Positions 36,549-44,958 of a stretch of 55,908 bases of DNA are shown in pieces (positions within the stretch are counted from its first letter, which is position 1; every line of letters begins with the position of its first letter). The stretch lies in the IMG/VR virus record IMGVR_UViG_3300042691_008053, positions 1-55,908 of that record; one strand, given 5' to 3'. Below the pieces are notes generated by a model. That model had not been told where the DNA came from. It saw only the letters and a list, made by a program, of their open reading frames with translations, and ran no database searches. The position numbers and the translations under genes were made by a program. Origin of the DNA: a virus.

Positions 36549-36741
36549 TCTTTAGCTCTTCTTCCACCTCACGAGTCTTTTCAATAAGCTTGTCTTCAAC
36601 AAACTTATAGACTCTTTCAGTAGCAGTGTCTACATTTTCTCCTTCTCGGAGATCATCTTCAACCCCTACTCCAATTTTAATGCTTTCATAATTTCCTAGA
36701 TTACGTGTGAACGATAGGTCCACCTTAACTCTCGTTGTCAC
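36538..36741 (-). CDS. Small acidic hypothetical protein (67 aa), GTG start
   Basis: Beta-strand N-terminus (TTRVKVDLSFTRNLGNYESI, KIGVGVEDD) and a C-terminal helix (ATERVYKFVEDKLIEKTREV). Similar short proteins lie beside replication genes in many actinophages; function unknown. Overlaps the C2H2 peptide gene by 4 nt (GTGA) and the following gene by 11 nt. Confidence 0.65.
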   Translation of the reverse strand: MTTRVKVDLSFTRNLGNYESIKIGVGVEDDLREGENVDTATERVYKFVEDKLIEKTREVEEELKSGK

Positions 36742-36848
36742 TTGTGCTCCTTATTTGTATGGTTAGATAATGTCATATGGGCAAAATCTGATCTGACTTC
36801 TAATTCTTTATTACAAACTGGGCAAATTACAATTCTATTGCTTGCCAT
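36738..36848 (-). CDS. Tiny C2H2-type zinc-finger protein (36 aa)
   Basis: MASNRIVICPVCNKELEVRS then DFAHMTLSNHTNKEHK: Cys9, Cys12 and two spaced His residues (His24, His30) form a classical-looking C2H2 finger, rare in bacteria but known in phages. Both ends overlap neighbours (TAATG at the start, GTGA at the stop). Confidence 0.6.
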   Translation of the reverse strand: MASNRIVICPVCNKELEVRSDFAHMTLSNHTNKEHK

Positions 36849-37330
36849 TATTCCGCCTTCCAAACTGGTACAAAGCCTGTATCTGTCTTAGTATACAATA
36901 TAATGTTGTGTTTGAGAAGCCCTAGAAGTTCCGCCCTTGAAGGAAGATTTCCAGAGTGTCCTGAGTCTAATATAAACTCATGCAAATCTAATATATCTTT
37001 TTCGCAAAACATATACTTAGACCAATTCTTATTTTCTGGATCACCTATAGGATATATCTTTTGAGGAGCTTTTATCTTGCCCTCTAAAATATAGTCGTGC
37101 AAAGTAACTGTATGTTTATTTAACAATACAGAAACATCTTTCATCCCATAAGCCTTGCCCATGTATTTTTCAACCTGTGAGTATGAATACATAACTCTTT
37201 TTTTATCTGGATAGCACCAAGCAACTATTTCATCTTTCGATCTAGAAGACTTAATAACCTTATGTATCTTATCGTTTAAGAAGAAATACCGTAGTTTTTT
37301 AAGTTTTTGGTTTCTTTTTGATCTAGCCAT
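36848..37330 (-). CDS. Putative DNA-binding protein (160 aa)
   Basis: Basic N-terminus MARSKRNQKLKKLRYFFLND, then RSKDEIVAWCYPDKKRVMYS and QVEKYMGKAYGMKDVSVLLN, which reads like a MerR/excisionase-type helix-turn-helix with the wing KAPQKIYPIGDPENKNWSKY, and a C-terminal helix CEKDILDLHEFILDSG. Possibly a phage regulator or replication initiator; assignment is a judgement on pattern. Overlaps the 61-aa zinc protein by 55 nt. Confidence 0.6.
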   Translation of the reverse strand: MARSKRNQKLKKLRYFFLNDKIHKVIKSSRSKDEIVAWCYPDKKRVMYSYSQVEKYMGKAYGMKDVSVLLNKHTVTLHDYILEGKIKAPQKIYPIGDPENKNWSKYMFCEKDILDLHEFILDSGHSGNLPSRAELLGLLKHNIILYTKTDTGFVPVWKAE

Positions 37331-37461
37331 TTACCGAAAGCACTCGTCTCCTTATTGCACATCCAGCGTCTGCCGCACATGATACAAAATAATTCCATAT
37401 GTAATTTTTGAGAAAATACTCTGTCTACAAAAACTCTGCCACCACACTTACCACACCACAT
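37276..37461 (-). CDS. Zinc-ribbon protein (61 aa)
   Basis: MWCGKCGGRVFVDRVFSQKL carries CGKC near the N-terminus (Cys3, Cys6) and a second pair CIMCGRRW (about 26-29); the end FGKWLDQKETKNL is basic. Start overlaps the phosphoesterase stop (TAATG). The 55-nt overlap with the next gene is unusual but the zinc core lies outside it. Probably DNA binding. Confidence 0.65.
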   Translation of the reverse strand: MWCGKCGGRVFVDRVFSQKLHMELFCIMCGRRWMCNKETSAFGKWLDQKETKNLKNYGISS

Positions 37462-38261
37462 TATAAAGTAAATACCTTTCCGTCAACAACGCAAGAGTAA
37501 TCTGGAGACACATGAATCATTTGAATATGAGGATAATCATTTACAATATGTGCAATAGCAAAGCCCTTTTGCCAATCGTGGTGCTGGGTATACTTCATGC
37601 CTGGACCCTTTTCATCACACATATGACCAATCTCATATCCACGAAGAGTTTCTCCTTCTCCATTGTTTCTTAGCTCATATGTTACCATATGAGAAGCAAT
37701 TCTATGTGAGTGTCCTCTAATTAAAGATACCTGCAGGTCTTCCATATCTTTTCTTACTGATCCAGTTGCTGATATAGAGATTCCGTGGTGTACGTGCACG
37801 TCACCGAAGCGACGTTTTGGCAAAGAGTCATAATATATATACTCATAACCTAATGAGTCTAGATTCCAAAGGGTTTCTGGAGTTACTTCTTTTAAGTAAT
37901 CTGGAAGTTTAGCATCCATGTAGTTAAAAATTCTGATGTCGTGATTTCCTAAAGCAGAAAAAAGCTGAGCGTCTGGCAGCATCTCTCTTGTCTTTGCGTA
38001 AAAATCTCTTGCGCCCTTTGCTTCATGACGCATCATTGGAACGATAAGATCTTTGCTGTCTGTTTTATGTAGGGCAAGGAATTCTGAAGATAATCCCTCA
38101 TTATATTTGCTGTAACATGCTTGATCGTCTGTATCTCCAAGGTAGTCAACAACGTCTGGCTTAAACCACTTCATGACCTTAAACCATAGCGCAATCATCT
38201 TGTCATCTTGATACGGGAACTGCTGATCGGATGAAAGCATCCATTTTAAATCGTTGCTCAT
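37461..38261 (-). CDS. Calcineurin-like metallophosphoesterase (266 aa)
   Basis: Dinuclear metal motifs in order: SSDQQFPY (in place of DxH), YLGDTDD (GDxxD), ALGNHDIR (GNHD), VHVHHGIS and RGHSHRIASH (GHxH). Such enzymes in phages may act on DNA or nucleotides; the first metal motif has Gln-Phe rather than the usual His, a small deviation. It opens the replication region behind a promoter and hairpin. AAGGT-type ribosome site. Confidence 0.82.
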   Translation of the reverse strand: MSNDLKWMLSSDQQFPYQDDKMIALWFKVMKWFKPDVVDYLGDTDDQACYSKYNEGLSSEFLALHKTDSKDLIVPMMRHEAKGARDFYAKTREMLPDAQLFSALGNHDIRIFNYMDAKLPDYLKEVTPETLWNLDSLGYEYIYYDSLPKRRFGDVHVHHGISISATGSVRKDMEDLQVSLIRGHSHRIASHMVTYELRNNGEGETLRGYEIGHMCDEKGPGMKYTQHHDWQKGFAIAHIVNDYPHIQMIHVSPDYSCVVDGKVFTL

Positions 38262-38280
38262 TTTCTACCTTAATATGTAA

Positions 38281-38303
38281 AAAAGTCACGGGTACGTGAC
38301 TTT
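38281..38303 (-). terminator. Rho-independent-type hairpin at the tail/replication border
   Basis: Perfect 9-bp stem AAAGTCACG/CGTGACTTT (38282-38290 with 38295-38303) around a 4-nt loop, followed on the minus strand by a run of T. Closes the structural-gene transcript; it also begins just after the start predicted from the next-listed promoter. Confidence 0.8.
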
Positions 38304-38306
38304 GAT

Positions 38307-38343
38307 GTTACAGTTATTGTAACATATTTTTTAGGCTTGTCAA
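38307..38343 (-). promoter_or_regulatory. Promoter TTGACA-16-TACAAT with operator-like palindrome
   Basis: TTGACA (38338-38343), 16-nt spacer, TACAAT (38316-38321). A 17-bp palindrome GTTACA-GTTAT-TGTAAC (38307-38323) covers the -10 and start region. Reads toward the phosphoesterase and replication genes, but first through the hairpin at 38281-38303. Confidence 0.65.
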
Positions 38344-38345
38344 TA

Positions 38346-38792
38346 CTAGATTATATCCCTCATGCAAATAGCTATGACATCTACTGATATATTTCTTGAT
38401 CCAGTGCCAGTCATGCTGCAAAATATCTTAGGGTTTCCTGTTTTTACATCTCCTATGGCAATGTTTACGTTATCATTGTCTCCTATTGCATTTGTAATGC
38501 CAGTGGTGACAAATACCTTATTTGCTTTTAACTCATCATCAGTAAATCTGCTATTAAAATTAAAAGAATGAGTTTGCGCTGACTTTCCAGCGGAAACATT
38601 TTGGAAGGTATGTCTATAGGTGAAGACAACTGGAGTCTGAAGCTTTGTTCCATCTGATAATGTTGAGTTAGATAATGAAATAGCAGAAGACTGATAAACA
38701 TTGTTGATATTCTTTACCAGATTGTTAAGCTTTGTTGGGTCTAGTGGTTCCCCGTCATTAAAAACAACTGGTATAAATTCATTTGTTGCCAT
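38346..38792 (-). CDS. Tail-associated structural protein (148 aa)
   Basis: Begins MATNEFIPVVFNDGEPLDPT then KLNNLVKNINNVYQSSAISL, a pattern I know from the N-termini of phage tail or tail-fibre proteins that attach by their first 40 residues; the rest is a beta domain (VVFTYRHTFQNVSAGKSAQT). AAGGAG before the ATG. Last gene of the tail module, before the terminator. Confidence 0.65.
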   Translation of the reverse strand: MATNEFIPVVFNDGEPLDPTKLNNLVKNINNVYQSSAISLSNSTLSDGTKLQTPVVFTYRHTFQNVSAGKSAQTHSFNFNSRFTDDELKANKVFVTTGITNAIGDNDNVNIAIGDVKTGNPKIFCSMTGTGSRNISVDVIAICMRDII

Positions 38793-38803
38793 AGTTTATC
38801 TCC

Positions 38804-38977
38804 TTATAGAGGCAAAGAATTTTCGTACTCTTTTACCGCTTCTTCTTTTTCTTGCTGTTGCTGCATAATAGTTGTAATCTCTGCACGAAGAATAGCAACC
38901 TGAGTCTCATAGTTTGAGACAATCTCACCAATTCTTTGCTGCAAAGCTGTTATAATTAATTCAGCTTTATCTGCCAT
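38804..38977 (-). CDS. Small coiled-coil protein (57 aa)
   Basis: Heptad-type helix over nearly the whole length (MADKAELIITALQQRIGEIV, SNYETQVAILRAEITTIMQQ). AAGGAT before the ATG. One of three short coiled-coil proteins in a row next to a tail fibre, so it may be a virion-associated trimeriser or chaperone; no family recognised. Confidence 0.6.
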   Translation of the reverse strand: MADKAELIITALQQRIGEIVSNYETQVAILRAEITTIMQQQQEKEEAVKEYENSLPL

Positions 38978-38987
38978 TTTTATATCC

Positions 38988-39209
38988 TTATTCTGTTTCA
39001 GTTAATGAATCTTTTTCAATAACTAGAGCTGCTCTCTTAGCATTTGATTCAGCAATTCTAGCATTAATAGCAGCAATTTGTCCAGCATCTGGGGATGCTA
39101 CCGCACTTGCCTGCATTAGATCAAGCTCCTGCCCATATATATTATAGTCTACTGACTTGATATGTTGATTTACAATAGTTAGCTTTTCTTCATTTGTTAG
39201 GGTTGTCAT
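38988..39209 (-). CDS. Small coiled-coil protein, paralog 1 (73 aa)
   Basis: N-terminus MTTLTNEEKLTIVNQHIKSV matches MDTELTNAEKIYIIKSKIKF of the next gene upstream (shared LTN-EK-x-x-I pattern and LDL later), followed by an Ala-rich helix. Helical all through. AGGAGGAAC lies before the ATG with an extended -10 promoter just upstream. Probably chaperones or trimerises tail fibres. Confidence 0.62.
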   Translation of the reverse strand: MTTLTNEEKLTIVNQHIKSVDYNIYGQELDLMQASAVASPDAGQIAAINARIAESNAKRAALVIEKDSLTETE

Positions 39210-39225
39210 TTGTTCCTCCTTTCAT

Positions 39226-39234
39226 ATTATAGCA
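39226..39234 (-). promoter_or_regulatory. Extended -10 promoter TGCTATAAT
   Basis: TGC plus TATAAT (39226-39231); the start predicted 6-7 nt on leaves a leader of about 10 nt consisting mostly of the AGGAGG ribosome site of the 73-aa gene. Confidence 0.5.
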
Positions 39235-39465
39235 TTACTGGCTAAAAGATTCTAGTTCTGCCAGCTTGGCCACCAAAGCCGCCATTTTTGCTTCAGCATT
39301 AACTTTAAACTGGGCTATATTGATATAATATTCATCATTGTCTACGTTTTGCTCTAGTTCGTGCAGCTCAAGATCTAGGTTATAATTAAATAAAGTTTCA
39401 TTTAAAAACTTTATCTTAGACTTAATAATGTATATTTTTTCTGCATTTGTTAGTTCTGTATCCAT
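39235..39465 (-). CDS. Small coiled-coil protein, paralog 2 (76 aa)
   Basis: Helical protein (MDTELTNAEKIYIIKSKIKF, LNETLFNYNLDLELHELEQN, AKMAALVAKLAELESFSQ), related to the next gene downstream in its first 25 residues and its ALV-x-K ending. Follows the large tail-fibre gene. Similar proteins near phage fibres often act as fibre chaperones or collars, but no direct evidence here. Confidence 0.62.
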   Translation of the reverse strand: MDTELTNAEKIYIIKSKIKFLNETLFNYNLDLELHELEQNVDNDEYYINIAQFKVNAEAKMAALVAKLAELESFSQ

Positions 39466-39487
39466 TGTGTTGCCTTTCTTTTATAGT

Positions 39488-39496
39488 AGTATACCA
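39488..39496 (-). promoter_or_regulatory. Extended -10 promoter TGGTATACT
   Basis: TGG (39494-39496) plus TATACT (39488-39493), in the 12 bases downstream of the large fibre gene, with an AAAGG ribosome site before the ATG at 39465. Confidence 0.45.
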
Positions 39497-39498
39497 TT

Positions 39499-42400
39499 TT
39501 AAATGTTTCCTGACCAGGTGCCGTTTGGCTGAGTTCCTCTGACATACTTATTATTGTCTGTTCCAAATTGATACGGCCTAATGCTACCAAAAACAGAGCT
39601 AGCTGTGTATGTAGGGTTAACTCTATAAATAAAGCTTGTTGTTCCTATCTGGCTAGCGGAGTTTGTTGTTGAATATTGGAAAGTATTTGTAGGAGTTCTG
39701 ACAGTTGTTGTAGTAGCTGGAGCTGTTGTTGATACATAGAAGTCCCATCCTCTGTCTGCCGCACCAGTTCCTCTGATTGATCCGCTAAAAGAGAATGTTC
39801 CGTTATTCCATCCGTACTGTAGTGATGATGCAAGTCTTCTAAAGTTGTTACCATTTTGAAACGGATTATTAGCTACCCAAGCAGGCATTGTTCCATTGTA
39901 CGCTGGAGTAACAAATGGTGCAGCTGATGTTGTTCCAGGTGCGCTGGTCCATGCTCCTGTTGCATCACCATTTTTAGCTCTTACATGTAATCGATAAGTT
40001 GTGCTAACAGATAAACCTGTTGTAACAAGTGGGGAAGCAGATGTTGGTCTTGTTGTTATATTTGTAATTCCACTTGTTGGATCTGCAGTACTTTGAGTAA
40101 GAGCGTAATCCCAAGATGTTGGTTCGTCTTGTGTTGATGATGGAGTTGGCTGTGTCCAGTGCCAGCTTAGTCTGTCTGACTGCTGTGCTGAGTTTGTTAT
40201 AACTGGAGTTGGAGGTGTATATAGTGGAGCCTTTCCAATTATTCCAGTAGTCTGTGCTGGATTCCAATTAGGAGAATATGTAAAGTTAGGACTTGTTCCA
40301 TTTCTTGATCTAATAAAGAAGTAGTATGTAGTTCCCCTAGTCATTGTTGTCCATTCATAAGGTGATGCCGTGTCTGTAAAGTCACTGCCTGTAAAGGTTT
40401 GAGCTGGACTACTGCTGGATGATGTGAGCCAATATAAAAGATATGTATCTCCAGATCCTCCGCTCCAAGTTAGAGTTATTTTTGTACTGTCAGTTGTAGT
40501 AGCAGTTAATGATGTTGGTGTTACTGGCACCGAGGTTGTTGTTATTGAAGAAGAGTATGCGCTAGTAATTGTAGTTTGTGCTGTATCCACTGTTGTTACT
40601 TTAGCCCTTGCATAATAAGTTGTTCCGCCAGACCCTCCAGTCCAAACATAAGACCATGCTCCAGATGTTCCATCTACCGTTGGAAGCCCTGTAGTAATTG
40701 TAGAAATAAGTTGTACTGAGCTATTAAATATTTCTATAGCAGTTATATTTGCATATGTAGATCCAAATCCGCTTAGTGGTCCTGCTGTTCCGCTTATTGT
40801 AAATCCTGTCGCTGTTGCAGTTCCTACCGATATAGTGGTTGTTGGATTCATATAGGAACGACTTGATGTTACGGTTCTAGCAATTGCTGAATTTCCTGTT
40901 TGTCCAACTCCAGCATATCCTGTGACCACACCCCTAAAATAGTAAGAAGGGTTTGAAGCGTCTGCATTTGTTATAACATATTGATTTGTATTTACTAAAG
41001 TTTTTGTATTAGTTGAATTTTCTGGGATTGGAGTAGAGCTTCCCCAGTTAAGCTCATACGAATATGAGTTTGTCCCAGTCCAGGTTCCAGTGTTTATAGT
41101 TATGGTTGATCCTGCTGAAAAATTTCCAGTATCGGTAGTTAGTGTTGGCAATACTGTATTTGTCGGAAACGGTGCTGATTGATTTGCTGCAGATACAACT
41201 GCAGTAAATATATCATCTGCACCAGGAGGATATGTCCAAGTCTGTATAACATCCCAAACATTTTCATTTATTAATGTCCAAGAAGGACCGCTTGTAGTTG
41301 CAGCAGTTCCACCAAAATAAATTCTAATTCTACTGCCAGCTGATATAACGTAAGGACCAACTATTCCAGGGGTTCCCGTCTCTCTGTATGCATAGTATCC
41401 TGGTGCAAAATCAGAGCTAACTGCAACGCTTGATCCTTTTCTAACTATATACACATCACAATAATCAATATTAGGATCATTATAAAATTTAATTTGATAA
41501 TCTAAGGCGTTTACTGCTGATGCTGAAGTATTATATAAATAACTTTTAACATATAGAGAGTATGTGCTGTTATCAGAATATTCTGCTAAATAATACTGAA
41601 CAAGGTCTTTTGGAAATATAGATATATTTCTGCCGTCAGACATTGAGGAGGCAGAAGATGTTCCAGCATCCAGACCTATATGACCATTAGATGAAACATA
41701 AAGAGTTTTCCCAAATGAGAATCTGTATGGAGCTTTTACAGGGCCAACCGAATAGGAGTTTATTCTATACTCATTATTATAACCATTGTGTCTTGTCCAT
41801 GAGCTGCCTGCTACAATTTCTACAACTATAAATGAATCATTATCGGCGCTAGCATCTATTGTATATGTGCTTGTTCCAGATAAAGATGTAGAGTCTGAGC
41901 TTGTAACCGTATTAGTAAGAATTTGTTCTTTAACCATTGTTCCGCCTGGTGATGTAGTTGTTGACCTCCACCACCTTATTCTAGAATTTGCTTGCTCTAC
42001 TCTATTATAGTAATAGTTTTCTAGATTATAGCTTAGTGTTAATGTTGACCCTGGTGTTGCATTACCAGTAAGTGATGTTGTAAATGGGCCAAGTAGGGGT
42101 TGTTTTTTAATCAGCTTTACAGGATTTGATACTGGATTTATAAAGTCATCGCCCGTTCCATTATTTACTTGTACCTCATAAAACAAATAGTCTTCATCTA
42201 GTCCTAGTCTTATAGTGTTTGTTATTCCGCCTGCAGACGTGTATCTATCATCAAAAACAACTGTTGTACGTGTTGTTGAATCTATTGTATCTGCCCAAGA
42301 AAATCTTCTTCCAGTTATTCCAGTGTAGTTTGAGTATGTGCCATCTTTTCCAAAAAGATCTGCGTCTAAAAATTGAGGGCTTGTAGCAACTGGCCCGTCA

Positions 42401-42624
42401 TATATTGTTCCAGATCCAGTGTTGGTTGTTCTAATTGTTGGTGCTGTTATCTGAACTGGTAAGTTTGGTTCATTAAAAAATCTTTTCCAGGTTGTGGCAG
42501 AAACTTTTATATAGCCCTGTCTAACTCTTTCCCATACAGATGCACTAGTTTTAATATACATTCCTGCAACATTTTTCCACCTGCTTGATACACTTCCTGA
42601 TCCCTCTACTGTCTTAATATACAT
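39499..42624 (-). CDS. Large tail fibre-like protein with FN3 domains (1041 aa)
   Basis: The first 50 residues contain three copies of a YIKT/YIKV...W unit (MYIKTVEGSGSVSSRWKNVA, MYIKTSASVWERV, GYIKVSATTWKRF). Long beta-rich body with fibronectin type III modules near residues 690-880 (PTSLTATTTDSTKITLTWSG; SDRLSWHWTQPTPS). C-terminus ends with aromatic-rich FIYRVNPTYTASSVFGSIRP. Likely host-binding fibre or tail-tip protein of the virion. AGGATC before the ATG. Confidence 0.75.
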   Translation of the reverse strand: MYIKTVEGSGSVSSRWKNVAGMYIKTSASVWERVRQGYIKVSATTWKRFFNEPNLPVQITAPTIRTTNTGSGTIYDGPVATSPQFLDADLFGKDGTYSNYTGITGRRFSWADTIDSTTRTTVVFDDRYTSAGGITNTIRLGLDEDYLFYEVQVNNGTGDDFINPVSNPVKLIKKQPLLGPFTTSLTGNATPGSTLTLSYNLENYYYNRVEQANSRIRWWRSTTTSPGGTMVKEQILTNTVTSSDSTSLSGTSTYTIDASADNDSFIVVEIVAGSSWTRHNGYNNEYRINSYSVGPVKAPYRFSFGKTLYVSSNGHIGLDAGTSSASSMSDGRNISIFPKDLVQYYLAEYSDNSTYSLYVKSYLYNTSASAVNALDYQIKFYNDPNIDYCDVYIVRKGSSVAVSSDFAPGYYAYRETGTPGIVGPYVISAGSRIRIYFGGTAATTSGPSWTLINENVWDVIQTWTYPPGADDIFTAVVSAANQSAPFPTNTVLPTLTTDTGNFSAGSTITINTGTWTGTNSYSYELNWGSSTPIPENSTNTKTLVNTNQYVITNADASNPSYYFRGVVTGYAGVGQTGNSAIARTVTSSRSYMNPTTTISVGTATATGFTISGTAGPLSGFGSTYANITAIEIFNSSVQLISTITTGLPTVDGTSGAWSYVWTGGSGGTTYYARAKVTTVDTAQTTITSAYSSSITTTSVPVTPTSLTATTTDSTKITLTWSGGSGDTYLLYWLTSSSSSPAQTFTGSDFTDTASPYEWTTMTRGTTYYFFIRSRNGTSPNFTYSPNWNPAQTTGIIGKAPLYTPPTPVITNSAQQSDRLSWHWTQPTPSSTQDEPTSWDYALTQSTADPTSGITNITTRPTSASPLVTTGLSVSTTYRLHVRAKNGDATGAWTSAPGTTSAAPFVTPAYNGTMPAWVANNPFQNGNNFRRLASSLQYGWNNGTFSFSGSIRGTGAADRGWDFYVSTTAPATTTTVRTPTNTFQYSTTNSASQIGTTSFIYRVNPTYTASSVFGSIRPYQFGTDNNKYVRGTQPNGTWSGNI

Positions 42625-42632
42625 ATCTGATC

Positions 42633-44957
42633 CTAAGTATAGAATAGAACTATGTCACCGACATAGCTACCGTTAAATGATGGACCGCTTGGGGGGCCAG
42701 ATCCCTGCCAAGCTTCTATATTTCTTATTGCTTTAAATGCTACTGGTATATTGCTTGTAGGGCTTACAATCCAGGCTCCGTCTAGCACTCCATTTGAAGC
42801 TATATCATTTATATCTCCTATTCTAGTAGATGATGACTCTAAAATTGTAAACCCTCCGCTTTCACTAGAGAATAATCTTAAGACTGGAGAGGTATGACCA
42901 GTTGCTCTCGGTGGCATTATAATAAGTTGACCCAAGGTGTATTCATTTGTGGGCCAGCTTCCGCTAACATCAATTATTCCTGGAGATACATATCCTGATG
43001 CATATAGCTGAACCGTTCCTGGGTAGCTTGGACCATCAATTCTTACAAGTGTACCTGATGTAGCAGTTTCAAGAATTGCTCCTCTTACTGTTGATCCTGA
43101 AATTAATCCACCAGAAATTGTTCCAGTAGATCCATCTAATACAATTTGAGTTGTTCCCGCTGGTGCACCCACTGATGTAATTTGTGTAGCGTTAAAATTA
43201 AAACCTGTTGCTGATGTCCCATTTGTGCTTCCAATAAATCCAGAAACTGCTCTTATGGTTCCGCTTATAGTAGCGCCTGTTGCAGAAAGAGTTCCAGCTG
43301 AATTTACGCTAAACTGACCAGCCGATCCCGCAGTAATAGATCCGTCTGAACCTAAAGATGTGTTTGACTTACTGATAGCAGTAGATGTAATTGTCCATCC
43401 ACCTATTGTTCCTTTATTAACAATAATTCCAGAAGAGGTGTCTAGCTGAAATAGGGTGCCGCTTGCATCTGTTCCTTGAATACCAATTCCGCCTGTGTAT
43501 GATCCCAATGTATTTGTAAGAGCACCCATTTCAATTTTAGTGCCAGTTGGGGTATTAAGTCTAAATTGACCATACGTTGTAGAATTGCCAACTTGAATGG
43601 CACCAGTAAAGTTACCAGCATTTGCATTGACAGTTCCAGTTACTGATAGGCTTGTTCCATTCCACACAAGCTTATCAGTTGCACCACCAACTGACAGGTA
43701 TGCAGCACTTGATAAGTTTGTATTTCCCTGAACATACCAATAGTTGTCTGGAGCAATATAAAGACCTTTTTTGGAATTATCTGAACTGATTCCATATCCT
43801 AATTTCATATCTCCAGCTGTAATTGCAACATCTGGTAGTAATGAATTGCTTACTGGAACAACTATATTTGGATAAGTCTGCCATTGTGTTTCATTAGTAT
43901 TTCCATAGATATCAAATGTGCTTACTGCAACTTCATAAGACTTCCCGCCTTTAAGACCATAAATAAATGTAGATGTTTTTTCTTTTCCTGGTACAGACAT
44001 ATAAGTGTAAGAAGACCCAGATCCAGCAATTCTAAATCTTATTCTATATCCAGAGGTCGAGGAGTCTGAGTTTTCTGTCCAAGTAAACAATACCTTTTTG
44101 TCAAACGAAAACAGGCCGTTTGAGTCATCGGTTACTGTGGTTGTCCCTAAAGTAAAATTATTTACAGGCGGTGTGCTATCAAATACTATTGGGTCAAATG
44201 GTACTGCCTCTTTAACATTTGAAAAATTAGACTTTAAACCAGTTACTGATACATGCTTAATCTTAATATAATTTGTAGACAAAGATGCAACAGTTACAAT
44301 TGCTGGTCCTTTACCAGAATAAACTAGTTCGTATGTTCCGCCCTGAGAGGATGAAGTATGTACCTCTGTATAGTTATATGTAGGTGCAGAAACCATTGCT
44401 CCTGACCAAGAAACTGTAAATCCATTTGAAACAGAAAGAACTGACCAATCTGAATCTGAAATGTTTTGACCAGATATAGAATCTACATAAAGAGGTATAG
44501 CAAAAGCTGATCCAGTTGTTGAGGTGTCTATGTAAGTAGTTTTTAATAGGCCAGTTAATGTAGTTGGAAGAACGCTTGAAAAATTATTAATTAGATCTTG
44601 TGCAGAAATAATTGCTTTTTGTTGAAGCTTTGTTTTATCTAATGTGTATCCAAATGGTACTGTTGTTGCGCCAGAGGTTAGGTATATTGTAAATCCATTT
44701 GCAAGGTTTGGTGCCTCCCAAGTAATTTCTAAATTGGTTCCATTCCAAACTGCAAGAATATTTGTAGATTCTGGACGAGCAATCTCTGGTGTATTTAATA
44801 CTTTAGATACAGACCATAGACCTACCGTCTTGTCTGCAAATTGCCATCTAAATTGAATTGGGTATGCTGTAGAAGGATCTAGATCTGGAATGACAACATC
44901 AAACGTATCGCTGCCAGCAGCGCCTACGCTATAGTCATCTAGATCTTCATAAGCCAT
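42633..44957 (-). CDS. Minor tail protein with FN3 domains and receptor-tip-like repeats (774 aa)
   Basis: FN3-like modules through residues about 70-330 (ILAVWNGTNLEITWEAPNLA; SNGFTVSWSGAMVSAPTYNY; VLFTWTENSDSSTSGYRIRF), then a Gly/Ser/Thr-rich stalk with short repeats such as GTIGGWTITSTAISKS, ITAGSAGQFSVNSAGTLSAT and SVTGTVNANAGNFTGAIQVG, typical of fibre domains in J-like and minor tail proteins, and a C-terminal beta domain. Lies directly before the 1041-aa fibre (8-nt gap). Confidence 0.78.
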   Translation of the reverse strand: MAYEDLDDYSVGAAGSDTFDVVIPDLDPSTAYPIQFRWQFADKTVGLWSVSKVLNTPEIARPESTNILAVWNGTNLEITWEAPNLANGFTIYLTSGATTVPFGYTLDKTKLQQKAIISAQDLINNFSSVLPTTLTGLLKTTYIDTSTTGSAFAIPLYVDSISGQNISDSDWSVLSVSNGFTVSWSGAMVSAPTYNYTEVHTSSSQGGTYELVYSGKGPAIVTVASLSTNYIKIKHVSVTGLKSNFSNVKEAVPFDPIVFDSTPPVNNFTLGTTTVTDDSNGLFSFDKKVLFTWTENSDSSTSGYRIRFRIAGSGSSYTYMSVPGKEKTSTFIYGLKGGKSYEVAVSTFDIYGNTNETQWQTYPNIVVPVSNSLLPDVAITAGDMKLGYGISSDNSKKGLYIAPDNYWYVQGNTNLSSAAYLSVGGATDKLVWNGTSLSVTGTVNANAGNFTGAIQVGNSTTYGQFRLNTPTGTKIEMGALTNTLGSYTGGIGIQGTDASGTLFQLDTSSGIIVNKGTIGGWTITSTAISKSNTSLGSDGSITAGSAGQFSVNSAGTLSATGATISGTIRAVSGFIGSTNGTSATGFNFNATQITSVGAPAGTTQIVLDGSTGTISGGLISGSTVRGAILETATSGTLVRIDGPSYPGTVQLYASGYVSPGIIDVSGSWPTNEYTLGQLIIMPPRATGHTSPVLRLFSSESGGFTILESSSTRIGDINDIASNGVLDGAWIVSPTSNIPVAFKAIRNIEAWQGSGPPSGPSFNGSYVGDIVLFYT

Positions 44958-44958
44958 A

